Source: Zoroaster sp. YZ-2022
Lineage: Eukaryota > Echinodermata > Asteroidea > Forcipulatida > Zoroasteridae
Assembly: GCA_029582265.1 (NCBI GenBank)
Contig: CM055835.1
Coordinates: 14,315,498-14,379,497, forward strand
Reading direction: 5' to 3'
Length of the DNA: 64,000 bases
Part shown: positions 20,274-32,954 of the stretch, in pieces
Numbering within the stretch: position 1 is the stretch's first letter
Layout: each line of letters starts with the position of its first letter
The notes under the pieces: model-generated
Told to the model about the DNA's origin: nothing
Database searches by the model: none
The model's input: the letters and a program-made list of their open reading frames with translations, nothing else
Program-made: the position numbers and the translations under genes

Positions 20274-21725
20274 AGGTGTTCGGGTATGCGCCCGAAACAC
20301 CTATTGTTATTGTTCGGTTTTTTTATTTATTTTTTTTTATTTTTCTTCTCCTTCTTCTTCTTCTTTTCCGGATCGATTGTCTACAAAAAAACACATACTT
20401 GCAAACTTCATATGAACTTGAAACTTGGCACATACTTAGAACATAACACGTAGATGAAACATAATTTGTGACGTCATTATTAGGTCATCAGATATCGAAT
20501 TTCGACCAATCATACTTTATTAGTTAAAACGTTTTGATTACGTTGCAAATGAAAGACTACACGGCTTTTCAACGCTAAAAAGTGCGCCCTCTGTTGGTGA
20601 ATGTAAATCAGCTCTGGTCGTGCTCATTATGTATGCACGTAATTTGGTGAATGTAAATCAGCTCTGGTCGTGCTAATTATGTATGCACGTAAAATCATAT
20701 CTCAACAGCCACAACAGGTAAATTGACAGTTTTGCACCATTGTACAGATTGTTAATTGTCAAAATTATTTACACAAAGGTGACCTAATTTGACCTTACTT
20801 CCTGTCCAAACCGGAAGTCAAAGTTTAATGTTTAACAAAATCATATCTCCACAACCACAAGAGGTAAATTGACATTTTTTGTATCATTGTATAGATTGTT
20901 AATTGTCAAAAAATATTTACACAAAGGTGACCCCAATTTGACCTTACTTCCTGTCCAAACCGGAAGTCAAAGTTTAATGTTTAACAAAATCATATCTCCA
21001 CAACCACAAGAGGTAAATTGACATTTTTTGTATCATCGTATAGATTGTTAATTGTCGAAAAATATTTACACAAAGGTGATCCCAATTTGACCTTACTTCC
21101 TGTCCAAACCGGAAGTCAAAGTTTAATATTTAAAAAAATCATATCTCAACAACTACAAGAGGTAAATTCACAATTTTTGTACCATTGCACAGATCGTTAA
21201 TTGTCAATAAATATTTACAAAAAGGTGACCCCAATTTGACCTTACTTCCTGTCCAAACCGGAAGTCAAAGTTTAATATTTTCAAAAAATCATATCTCAAC
21301 AACCACAAGAGGTAAATTCACAAATTTGGTACCATTATACAGATCGTTAATTGTCAAAAAATATTTATACCCCAATTTGACCTTACTTCCTGTCCAAACC
21401 GGAAGTGAAAGTTTAATATTTAAAGAAATCATATCTCAACAACCACAGGAGGTAAATTGACATTTTTGTACCATTGTACATATTGTTAATTGTCAAAAGT
21501 ATTTACACAAAGGTGACCCCAATTTGACCTTACTTCCTGTCCAAACCGGAAGTCAAAGTTTAATATTAAAATAATTTCTAAATTCAGTATTGTATTGTAT
21601 TCAAATAAACTTCTCGCGAGAACTTCAACAGACGTTAACATTTGACTTCTCCAACAATTTATGACGTAACCATTTTAACTTCAACCGAACACCTTGTTTT
21701 TGTTGTGACAAAAACTTATATCTAG
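20274..21725 (+). mobile_element. array unit 4 with extra internal segment
   Basis: Starts with a single cap hairpin (20274-20302). Its 5' domain carries an extra ~230-bp segment (GACGTCATTATTAGG..., then a 49-bp direct repeat TTGGTGAATGTAAATCAGCT... at about 20597-20693). Monomers follow, then the right domain and CTAG at 21722-21725. Confidence 0.75.
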
Positions 21726-23429
21726 TTTTTTTTTATTTTTCTTCTCCTTCTTCTTCTTCTTCTTCTTCTTCTTCTTTTCCGGATCGATTGTCTACAAAAA
21801 AACACATACTTGCAAACTTCATATGAACTTGAAACTTGGCACATACTTAGAACATAACACGTAGATGAAACATAATTTGTGACGTCATTATTAGGTCATC
21901 AGATATCGAATTTCGATCAATCATACTTTATTAGTTAAAACGTTTTGATTACGTTGCAAATGAAAGACTACACGGCTTTTTCAACGCTAAAAAAGTGCGC
22001 CCTCTGTTGGTGAATGTAAATCAGCTCTGGTCGTGCTCATTATGTATGCACGTAATTTGGTGAATGTAAATCAGCTCTGGTCGTGCTAATTATGTATGCA
22101 CGTAAAAATCATATCTCAACAACCACAACAGGTAAATTGACAGTTTTTGCACCATTGTACAGATTGTTAATTGTCAAAATTATTTACACAAAGGTGACCT
22201 AATTTGACCTTACTTCCTGTCCAAACCGGAAGTCAAAATTTAATGTTTAAAAAAATCATATCTCCACAACCACAAGAGGTAAATTGAAATTTTTGTATCA
22301 TTGTATAGATTGTTAATTGTCAAAGAATATTTACACAAGGTGACTAATTTGACCTTACTTCCTGTCCAAACCGGAAGTCAAAGTTTAATGTTTAAACAAA
22401 TCATATCTCCACAACCACAAGAGGTAAATTGACATTTTTGTATCATTGTATAGATTGTTAATTGTCAAAAATATTTACAAAAAGGTGACCCCAATTTGAC
22501 CTTACTTCCTGTCCAAACCGGAAGTCAAAGTTTAATATTTAACAAAAATCATATCTCAACAACCACAAGAGATAAATTCACAATTCTTTCACATTGTACA
22601 GATCGTTAATTGTCAAAAAATATTTTCAAAAGGTGACCAATTTGACCTTACTTCCTGTCCAAACCGGAAGTCAAAGTTAAATATTTAAAAAATCATATCT
22701 CAACAACCACAAGAGTAAATTCACAATTCTTTCACTATTGTACAGATCGTAAATTGTCAAATAATATTTAGAAAAAGGTGACTAATTTTGACCTTACTTC
22801 CTGTCCAAACCGGAAGTCAAAGTTTAATATTTAAAAAAATCATATCTCAACAACCACAAGAGGTAAATTTACATTTTTTGCACCATTGTACAGATTGTTA
22901 ATTGTCAAAAATATTTACAAAACATGACCCCAATTTGACCTTTACTTCCTGTCCAAACCGGAAGTCAAAGTTTAATATTTAAAAAAATCGTATCTCAACA
23001 ACCACAAGAGGTAAATTAAAAATTGTTGTACCATTGTACAGATCGTTAATTGTCAAAAAATATTTATACCCCAATTTGAGCTTACTTCCTGTCCAAACCG
23101 GAAGTGAAAGTTTAATATTTAAAAAATCATATCTCAACAACCACAGGAGGTAAATTGACATTTTTGTACCATTGTACAGATTGTTAATTGCCAAAAGTAT
23201 TTACACAAAGGTGACCCCAATTTGACCTTACTTCCTGTCCAAACCGGAAGTCAAAGTTTAATATTAAAATAATTTCTAAATTCAGTATTGTATTGTATTC
23301 AAATAAACTTCTCGCGAGAACTTCAACAGACGTTAACATTTGACTTCTCCAACACTTCGAATTGATGACGTAACCATTTTAACTTCAACCGAACACCTTG
23401 TTTTTGTTGTGACAAAAACTTATATCTAG
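21726..23429 (+). mobile_element. array unit 5
   Basis: Same extra segment and 49-bp doublet as unit 4 (about 22008-22104). Monomers here are the most indel-rich of the array. Ends CTAG 23426-23429. Confidence 0.75.
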
Positions 23430-24984
23430 TTTTACTTCTTCTTCTTCTTCTTCTGCTTCTTCTTCTTCTCCCCGAGACTGTCCGCTAACAAACACATACT
23501 TGCAAACTTCACATGAACTTGAAACTTGACATGTACTTAGAACTTAACAAGTAGACGAAACGTCAGTTGGGAGTGACCCCAATTTGACCTTACTTCCTAT
23601 CCAAACCGGAAGTCAAAGTTTAATATTTAAAAAAATCATATCTCAACAACCACAATAGGTAAACTCAAAATTTTTGTACCATTGTACAGATTGGTAATTG
23701 TCAAAAAATATTTACAAAAAGGTGACCCCAATTTGACCTTACTTCCTGTCCAAACCGGAAGTCAAAGTTTAATAAATTTAAAAAAATTATATCTCAACAA
23801 CCAGAAGAGGTAAATTCACAATTTTTGTACCATTGTACAGATCGTTAATTGTCAAAAATATTTACAAAACGGTGACCCCAATTTGACCTTACTTCCTGTC
23901 CAAACCGGAAGTCAAATTTTAATATTTAAAAAAATCATATCTCAACAACCACAGGAGGTAAATTGACATTTGTTGCACCATTGTATAGATTGGTAATTGT
24001 TGAAAAATATTTACAAAAAGGTGACCCCAATTTGACCTTACTTCCTGTCCAAACCGGAAGTCAAAATTTAATATTTAAAAACAATCATATCTCAACAACC
24101 ACAAGAGGTAAATTCACAATCTTTGCACTATTGTACAGATCGTTATTTGTCAAAACAATTTTACAAAAAGATGACCCCAATTTGACCTTACTTCCTGTCC
24201 AAACCGGAAGTCAAAGTTTAATATTTAAAAACAATCATATCTCAACAACCACAAGAGGTAAATTCACAATCTTTGCACTATTGTACAGATCGTTATTTGT
24301 CAAAATAATTTTACAAAAAGATGACCCCAATTTGACCTTACTTCCTGTCCAAACCGGAAGTCAAAGTTTAATATTTAAAAAAGTCATATCTCAACAACCA
24401 CAATTAAGAGGTAAATTCACATTTTTTGTACAATTGTACAGATCGTTAATTGTCAAAACAATTTTACACAAAAGTGACCCCAATTTGACCTTTACTTCCT
24501 GTCTAAACCGGAAGTCAAAGTTTAATATTTAAAACAAAATCTTCCACAAGAGGTAAATTCACAATCTTTGCACCATTGTACAGATCGTTATTTGTCAAAA
24601 CAATTTTACAAAAAGGTGACCCCAATTTGACCTTACTTCCTGTCCAAACCGGACGTCAAAGTTTAATAATTTAAAAAAATTATATCTCAACAACCAGAAG
24701 AGGTAAATTCACAATTTTTGCACCATTGTACAGATCGTTATTTGTCAAAACAATTTTACAAAACGGTGACCCCAATTTGACCTTACTTCCTGTCAAAACC
24801 GGAAGTCAAAGTTTAATATTAAAATAATTTCTAAATTCAGTATTGTATTGTATTCAAATAAACTTCTCGCGAGAACTTCAACAGACGTTAACATTTGACT
24901 TCTCCAACACTTCGAATTTATGACGTAACCATTTTAACTTCAACCGAACACCTTGTTTTTGTTGTGACAAAAACTTACATCTAG
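23430..24984 (+). mobile_element. array unit 6
   Basis: CTT tract, 5' domain ending AGTAGACGAAACGTCAGTTG, about eight monomers, right domain, CTAG 24981-24984. Near-identical in order to unit 11. Confidence 0.75.
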
Positions 24985-25764
24985 TTTTTACTTCTTCTTC
25001 TTCTTCTCCCCAATAACTGTCCGGTAACAAACACATACTTGCAAACGTCACATGAACTTGAAACTTGGCATGTACTTAGAACTTAACAAGTAGATGAAAC
25101 TCGAGTTGTGAGTGACCCCGATTTGACCTTACTTCCTGTCCAAACCGGAAGTCAAATTTTAATATTTAAAAAAATCATATCTCAACAACCACAACAGGTA
25201 AATGGACGTTTTTTGCACTATTGTATAGATTGTTAATTGTCGAAAAATATTTACAAAAACATGACCTCAATTTGACCTTACTTCCTGTCCAAACCGGAAG
25301 TCAAAGTTTAACATTTAAAAAAATCATATCTCAACAACCACAAGAGGTAAATTCACAAATTTTGTACCATTATACAGATCGTTAATTGTCAAAAAATATT
25401 CATACCCCAATTTGACCTTACTTCCTGTCCAAACCGGAAGTGAAAGTTTAATATTTAAAAAAATCATATCTCAACAACCACATAAGGTACATTGACATTT
25501 TTGTACCATTGTACATATTGTTAATTGTCAAAAGTATTTACACAAAGGTGACTCCAATTTGACCTTACTTCCTGTCCAAACCGGAAGTCAAAGTTTAATA
25601 TTAAAATAATTTCTAAATTCAGTATTGTATTGTATTCAAATAAACTTCTCGCGAGAACTTCAACAGGCGTTAACATTTGACTTCTCCAACACTTCAATTT
25701 ATGACGTAACCATTTTAACTTCAACCGAACACCTTGTTTTTGTTGTGACAAAACTTATATCTAA
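24985..25764 (+). mobile_element. array unit 7
   Basis: Short unit of about three monomers, same variants as unit 2, CTAA end at 25761-25764. Confidence 0.75.
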
Positions 25765-28700
25765 TTTTTTTTTTTTACTTCTTCTTCTTCTTCTCCAATA
25801 ACTGTCCGGTAACAAACACATACTTGCAAACTTCACATGAACTTGAAACTTGGCATGTACTTAGAACTTAACAAGTAGATGAAACTCGAGTTGTGAGTGA
25901 CCCCCAATTTGACCTTACTTCCTGTCCAAACCGGAAGTCAAATTTTAATATTTAAAAAAATCATATCTCAACAACCACAACAGGTAAATGGACGTTTTTT
26001 GCACTATTGTATAGATTGTTAATTGTCGAAAAATATTTACAAAAAAATGACCCCAATTTGACCTTACTTCCTGTCCAAACCGGAAGTCAAAGTTTAACAA
26101 TTAAAAAAATCATATCTCAACAACCACAAGAGGTAAATTCACAATTTTTGTACCATTGTACAGATCGTTAATTGTCGAAAAATATTTACAAAAAGGTGAC
26201 CCCAATTTGACCTTACTTCCTGTCCAAACCGGAAGTCAAAGTTTAATATTTAAAAAAATCATATCTCAACAACCACAACAGGTAAATTCACAATTTTTGT
26301 ACCATTGTACAGACCGTTAATTGTCAAAGAATATTTACAAAAAGATGACCCCAATTTGACCTTACTTCCTGTCCAAACCGGAAGTCAAAGTTTAACATTT
26401 AAACAAATTATATCTCAACAACCACAAGAGGTAAATTCACAATTTTTGTACCATTGTACAGATCGTTAATTGTCGAAAAATATTTACAAAAAGGTGACCC
26501 CAATTTGACCTTACTTCCTGTCCAAACCGGAAAGTCAAAGTTTAATATTTAAAAAAAATCATATCTCAACAACCACAAGAGGTAAATTCACAATTTTTGT
26601 ACCATTATACAGATTGTTAATTGTCGAAAAATATTTACACAAAGGTGACCCCAATTTGACCTTACTTCCTGTCCAAACCGGAAGTCAGAGTTTAATATTT
26701 TCAAAAAATCATATCTCAACAACCACAAGAGGTAAATTCACAAATTTTGTAGCATTATACAGATCGTTAATTGTCAAAAAATATTTATACCCCAATTTGA
26801 CCTTACTTCCTGTCCAAACCGGAAGTGAAAGTTTAATATTTAAAAAAATCATATCTCAACAACCACATAAGGTACATTGACATTTTTGTACCATTGTACA
26901 TATTGTTAATTGTCAAAAGTATTTACACAAAGGTGACCCCAATTTGACCTTACTTCCTGTCCAAACCGGAAGTCAAATTTTAATATTTAAAAAAATCATA
27001 TCTCAACAACCACAACAGGTAAATGGACGTTTTTTGCACTATTGTATAGATTGTTAATTGTCGAAAAATATTTACAAAAACATGACCCCAATTTGACCTT
27101 ACTTCCTGTCCAAACCAGAAGTCAAGTTTAACATTTAAAAAAATCATATCTCAACAACCACAAGAGGTAAATTCACAATTTTTGTACCATTGTACAGATC
27201 GTTAATTGTCGAAAAATATTTACAAAAAGGTGACCCCAATTTGACCTTACTTCCTGTCCAAACCGGAAGTCAAAGTTTAATATTAAAAAAAAATCATATC
27301 TCAACAACCACAACAGGTAAATTCACAATTTTTGTACCATTGTACAGACCGTTAATTGTCAAAGAATATTTACAAAAGATGACCCCAATTTGACCTTACT
27401 TCCTGTCCAAACCGGAAGTCAAAGTTTAATATTTAAAAAAATCATATCTCAACAACCACAAGAGGTAAATTCACATTTTTTGTACAATTGTACAGATCGT
27501 TAATTGTCAAAACAATTTTACACAAAAGTGACCCAATTTGACCTTTACTTCCTGTCTAAACCGGAAGTCAAAGTTTAATATTTAAAACAAAATCTTCCAC
27601 AAGAGGTAAATTCACAATCTTTGCACCATTGTACAGATCGTTATTTGTCAAAACAATTTTACAAAAAGGTGACCCCAATTTGACCTTACTTCCTGTCCAA
27701 ACCGGACGTCAAAGTTTAATAATTTAAAAAAATTATATCTCAACAACCAGAAGAGGTAAATTCACAATTTTTGTACCATTGTACAGATCGTTAATTGTCA
27801 AAAAATATTTACAAAACGGTGACCCCAATTTGACCTTACTTCCTGTCCAAACCGGAAGTCAAAGTTTAATATTTAAAAAAATCATATCTCAACAACCACA
27901 AGAGGTAAATTCACAATTTTTGTACCATTTTACAGATAGTTAATTGTCTAAAAAATATTTACACAAAGGTGACCCCAATTTGACCTTACTTCCTGTCCAA
28001 ACCGGAAGTCAGAGTTTAATATTTTCAAAAAATCATATCTCAACAACCACAAGAGGTAAATTCACAAATTTTGTACCATTATACAGATCGTTAATTGTCA
28101 AAAAATATTTATACCCCAATTTGACCTTACTTCCTGTCCAAACCGGAAGTGAAAGTTTAATATTTAAAAAAATCATATCTCAACAACCACATAAGGTACA
28201 TTGACATTTTTGTACCATTGTACATATTGTTAATTGTCAAAAGTATTTACACAAAGGTGACCCCAATTTGACCTTACTTCCTGTCCAAACCGGAAGTCAA
28301 ATTTTAATATTTAAAAAAATCATATCTCAACAACCACAACAGGTAAATGGACGTTTTTTGCACTATTGTATAGATTGTTAATTGTCGAAAAATATTTACA
28401 AAAACATGACCCCAATTTGACCTTACTTCCTGTCCAAACCATAAGTCAAGTTTAACATTTAAAAAAATCATATCCCAACAACCACAAGAGGTAAATTCAC
28501 AATTTTTGTACCATTGTACAGATCGTTAATTGTCGAAAAATATTTACAAAAAGGTGACCCCAATTTGACCTTACTTCCTGTCCAAACCGGAAGTCAAAGT
28601 TTAATAATTTAAAAAAATTATATCTCAACAACCAGAAGAGGTAAATTCACAATTTTTGTACCATTGTACAGATCGTTAATTGTCAAAAAATATTTACAAA

Positions 28701-29071
28701 ACGGTGACCCCAATTTGACCTTACTTCCTGTCCAAACCGGAAGTCAAAGTTTAATATTTAAAAAAATCATATCTCAACAACCACAGGAGGTAAATTGACA
28801 TTTGTTGCACCATTGTATAGATTGTTAATTGTTGAAAAATATTTACAAAAAGGTGACCCCAATTTGACCTTACTTCCTGTCCAAACCGGAAGTCAAAGTT
28901 TAATATTAAAATAATTTCTAAATTCAGTATTGTATTGTATTCAAATAAACTTCTCGTGAGAACTTCAACAGACGTTAACATTTGACTTCTCCAACACTTC
29001 GAATTGATGACGTAACCATTTTAACTTCAACCGAACACCTTGTTTTTGTTGTGACAAAAACTTATATCTAG
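25765..29071 (+). mobile_element. array unit 8 (longest)
   Basis: About 20 monomers. Large parts repeat unit 3 nearly base for base, including the last ~500 bp. CTAG 29068-29071. Confidence 0.75.
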
Positions 29072-29073
29072 TT

Positions 29074-29601
29074 AGGTGTTCGAGAGCGCAGCGCGAACAC
29101 CTATTGTTTTTGTACTGTTTTTTTTTTTCTTTTTTTTTTTACTTCTCCTTCTCAGTGGCGATCTGTCCGGTAACAAAGGCATCCTTGCTAAGCATATACA
29201 GCCTTCAAACTTAACACATAAACAGAACATATCAAGCAGACGAAACCGTTTTCTGTGACGTCATGATTACGTCATCAGGTGTCGAATTACGCTAAATCAA
29301 AGTTTAATATTTCGAAAAATCATATCTCATGAACCACAAAAGATATTTTCACAATCTTTACATAATCTGAAAGATCTTGAATTATGTAATTTTTCATTTT
29401 TAGACGTGACCCCAATCTGACCTTTCCTTCCGGTCAAAAATGGAAGTTGAAAATTTCTAAATTTCAAAAAATCATATCTCATGAACCATATAAGATATTT
29501 TCACAATCTTTATATTATCTTAAAGATCTTGAACTATGTCACATTTCGTTTTCAGACGTGACCCCAATCTGACCTTTCCTTCCGGTCGAAACCGGAAGGT
29601 T
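29074..29601 (+). mobile_element. array unit 9, divergent subfamily, truncated
   Basis: The cap hairpin has another stem and loop (AGGTGTTCG...CGAACACCT with GAGAGCGCAGCG). The 5' domain and two monomers are recognisably homologous but far more diverged (GACCTTTCCTTCCGGTC instead of GACCTTACTTCCTGTCC). There is no right domain; the unit is cut off by unrelated sequence. Confidence 0.7.
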
Positions 29602-30342
29602 AAGTGAAACAATATGCTGAATTACTATTCCCTGTATGTACGAATAGACATATCGCATGTGCACAGAATACGTACACACGGCAATATACGGAGTTTAATA
29701 TTGGCCTACAACGTAAAGGCCTTGTCACACGGGGTAATTTTCGGGCAATTTTCAGGCAATAAAAGTTGCTGGCAATGAGATTGCTCGGAGATTGCTCGGA
29801 GATTGCCCTGTGTGGCATTTCATGCAATCCAGTGGCAATGAGTAGACTAGCTGGCTTTCTACTTTGAGGCAATCTGTCGAGGCAATCTCCAATCACATTG
29901 CGTATCAGTGATCACGTGACATTTTATCACAAGCAAAACATTTTCAGCGGCGGCCATTTAATTCTCGTTTACATGAAAAAATACTGAGGAATTTTGCCGT
30001 TCTTATTAACTCCAAAGCAAAATACAAGAAAATAAAATGGGTTACCGAGAAAGAGGAAAATATAATTGCATTATTAAGAGGTAAGTAGACATTATTTAGA
30101 GGTTTATTGGCCTAGAAGGTGCGTTTGTAAAGTTGGCCTATCGTAAACATAATTATTGCATGCACAATCCAATGGAGGTTCGTGACGGACGAAACTGTTG
30201 TACTGCATATATTTCATGATTTCGTAAAAACTATACTGAGTCTACTCTTTCGCTGTTTTTGCAGTGTACCTACATGATTTTAAGTTTGCATTTTAACTAA
30301 GGATAATGACTGAGCATGGATAGATTATTGTCCAGAAAAAAG
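29602..30342. other. foreign insertion inside the array
   Basis: About 740 bp unlike the array. It contains a GTCACACGGGG word and repeated GGCAAT/GATTGC motifs (29735-29900), a CACGTGA-containing promoter-like stretch (29915-29960), and an open stretch ending in AGAG|GTAAGT at about 30080. No second copy of the array flanks it as a clean target duplication. Confidence 0.5.
30028..30079 (+). pseudogene. possible Myb/SANT-like first exon
   Basis: One frame reads KIKWVTEKEENIIALLRG and runs into a good donor site (GTAAGT). The W-x-x-E-x-E pattern recalls the start of Myb/SANT domains found in Harbinger accessory genes. The piece is too short for certainty and no downstream exon was found before the array resumes. 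Confidence 0.3.
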
Positions 30343-30856
30343 TTAAAAACATGACCTCAATTTGACCTTACTTCCTGTCCAAACCGGAAGTCAAAGTTTA
30401 ACATTTAAAAAAATCATATCTCAACAACCACAAGAGGTAAATTCACAAATTTTGTACCATTATACAGATCGTTAATTGTCAAAAAATATTCATACCCCAA
30501 TTTGACCTTACTTCCTGTCCAAACCGGAAGTGAAAGTTTAATATTTAAAAAAATCATATCTCAACAACCACATAAGGTACATTGACATTTTTGTACCATT
30601 GTACATATTGTTAATTGTCAAAAGTATTTACACAAAGGTGACTCCAATTTGACCTTACTTCCTGTCCAAACCGGAAGTCAAAGTTTAATATTAAAATAAT
30701 TTCTAAATTCAGTATTGTATTGTATTCAAATAAACTTCTCGCGAGAACTTCAACAGACGTTAACATTTGACTTCTCCAACACTTCGAATTGATGACGTAA
30801 CCATTTTAACTTCAACCGAACACCTTGTTTTTGTTGTGACAAAAACTTATATCTAG
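30343..30856 (+). mobile_element. array unit 10, 5'-truncated
   Basis: Starts abruptly within a monomer (AACATGACCTCAATTTGACC), three monomers as in unit 7, right domain, CTAG 30853-30856. Confidence 0.7.
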
Positions 30857-30858
30857 TT

Positions 30859-30891
<33 letters not shown>

Positions 30892-32402
30892 CTTCTTCTT
30901 CTTCTTCTTCTTCTTCTCCCCGAGACTGTCCGCTAACAAACACATACTTGCAAACTTCACATGAACTTGAAACTTGACATGTACTTAGAACTTAACAAGT
31001 AGACGAAACGTCAGTTGTGAGTGACCCCAATTTGACCTTACTTCCTGTCCAAACCGGAAGTCAAAGTTTAATATTTAAAAAAATCATATCTCAACAACCA
31101 CAAGAGGTAAACTCAAAATGTTTGTACCATTGTACAGATTGGTAATTGTCAAAAAATATTTACAAAAAGGTGACCCCAATTTGACCTTACTTCCTGTCCA
31201 AACCGGAAGTCAAAGTTTAATAATTTAAAAAAAGAGGTAAATTCACAATTTTTGTACCATTGTACAGATCGTTAATTGTCAAAAATATTTACAAAACGGT
31301 GACCCCAATTTGACCTTACTTCCTGTCCAAACCGGAAGTCAAATTTTAATATTTAAAAAAATCATATCTCAACAACCACAGGAGGTAAATTGACATTTGT
31401 TGCACCATTGTATAGATTGGTAATTGTTGAAAAATATTTACAAAAAGGTGACCCCAATTTGACCTTACTTCCTGTCCAAACCGGAAGTCAAAGTTTAATA
31501 TTTAAAAACAATCATATCTCAACAACCACAAGAGGTAAATTCACAATCTTTGCACTATTGTACAGATCGTTATTTGTCAAAACAATTTTACAAAAAGATG
31601 ACCCCAATTTGACCTTACTTCCTGTCCAAACCGGAAGTCAAAGTTTAATATTTAAAAACAATCATATCTCAACAACCACAAGAGGTAAATTCACAATCTT
31701 TGCACTATTGTACAGATCGTTATTTGTCAAAATAATTTTACAAAAAGATGACCCCAATTTGACCTTACTTCCTGTCTAAACCGGAAGTCAAAGTTGAATA
31801 TTTAAAAAAATCATATCTCAACAACCTCAAGAGGTAAATTCACAGTTTTTGTACCATTGTACAGACCGTTAATTGTCAAAAGATGTTTACAAAAACATGA
31901 CCCCAATTTGACCTTACTTCCTGTCCACACCGGAAGTCAAAGTTTAATATTTAAAAAAATCATATCTCAACAACCACAAGAGGTAAATTGACAATTTTTG
32001 TACCATTGTACAGATCGTTAATTGTCAAAACAATTTTACACAAAGGTGACCCCAATTTGACCTTACTTCCTGTTCAAACCGGAAGTCATATTTTAATATT
32101 TAAAAAAATCATATCTCAACAACCACAAGAGGTAAATTCACAGTTTTTGCACCATTGTACAGAGCGGTACTTGTCAAACAATATTTTTTTTAAAGGTGAC
32201 CCCAATTTGACCTTTACTTCCTGTCCAAACCGGAAGTCAAAGTTTAATATTTAAAAAAATCTTCCACAAGAGGTAAATTCACTATCTTTGAACCATTGTA
32301 CAGATCGTTAATTGTCCAAAAATATTTCAACAAAGTTGACCCCAATTTGACCTTTATCTTCCCGAACACCTAGTGTTTGTCAATACAAACACCAATCTCT
32401 AG
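30857..32402 (+). mobile_element. array unit 11, last unit
   Basis: Begins with the longest CTT tract of the window (about 30860-30916). Around ten monomers, several matching unit 6. The final right end lacks the usual ~130-bp right domain but keeps CCGAACACCT, a stem-loop (GTGTTTGT/ACAAACAC) and CTAG at 32399-32402. Confidence 0.75.
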
Positions 32403-32450
32403 TTTCAATTAATTTTAGTCAGGAATTGTTATATTTATAGTTTCACAATT

Positions 32451-32659
32451 GTCACCTGTATAAGAGGACGGTCGGTTGAAGGTTATTGATTGTATATTTT
32501 GGGCTGGTTTTCATCGTCAAGACATCTGACACAAAAACATCTGTCTATAAACCCTTTCTGGACGGCAAGCCTTTTAAAAGGCTAAAATTCAATAGTCTGT
32601 TCCCAGTAGTAAGAGCTGAAACCTCTCATATAATACAAGCCGACAGCAGGCGGAAAAAC
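32451..32659 (+). repeat. 209-bp tandem duplication, copy 1
   Basis: GTCACCTGTATAAGAGGACG... to GGCGGAAAAAC; almost identical to 32660-32875. Confidence 0.9.
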
Positions 32660-32875
32660 GTCACCTGTATAAGAGGACGGTCGGTTGAAGGTTATTGATT
32701 GTATATTTTGGGCTGGTTTTCATCGTATTTTCAAGACATCTGACACAAAAACATCTGTCTATAAACCCTTTCTGGACGGCAAGCCTTTTAAAAGGCTAAA
32801 ATTCAATAGTCTGTTCCCAGTAGTAAGAGCTGAAACCTCTCATATAATACAAGCCGACAGCAGGCGGAAAAACGT
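32660..32875 (+). repeat. 209-bp tandem duplication, copy 2
   Basis: Same sequence with a small insertion (ATTTTC after CATCGT). The near-identity indicates a recent event. No coding potential recognised. Confidence 0.9.
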
Positions 32876-32954
32876 AATGAAACACTAAATTGGCCTGTCA
32901 TCAAAAAGATTTCAAATTTATTGATTTCATATCTCTCGTTGACAAAAGATTTAT

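Larger units (their letters stand above)
15749..32402 (+). repeat. tandem array of Helitron/Helentron (HINE, pearl-like) units
   Basis: Eleven head-to-tail units, each with a variable number of ~149-bp core monomers (about 80 in all, estimated from length). Nine near-identical right domains start with AATAATTTCTAAATTCAGTA and end with CCGAACACCT, a stem-loop (GTTTTTG/CAAAAAC) and CTAG or CTAA. Some units begin with AGGTGTTCGG, the inverse complement of CCGAACACCT, and nearly all have a CTT microsatellite and a conserved 5' domain. Subterminal inverted repeats, microsatellite, central tandem repeats, 3' stem-loop and CTRR end between T and T match Helentron-derived non-autonomous elements (DINE-1, pearl). 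No Rep/helicase protein is encoded. Long open frames in the array are repeat artefacts. Confidence 0.85.

Noticed and set aside
17787..28204. Repeated open frames of 60-189 aa sharing peptides like DPNLTLLPVQTGSQ
   Set aside because: They are translations of the ~149-bp satellite monomers read through near-in-frame junctions. No start context, splice signals or domain; frames shift wherever a monomer has an indel.
15749..32402. CRISPR-like array
   Set aside because: Repeats are ~149-bp monomers without unique spacers, in eukaryotic DNA; structure fits Helentron-type tandem repeats.
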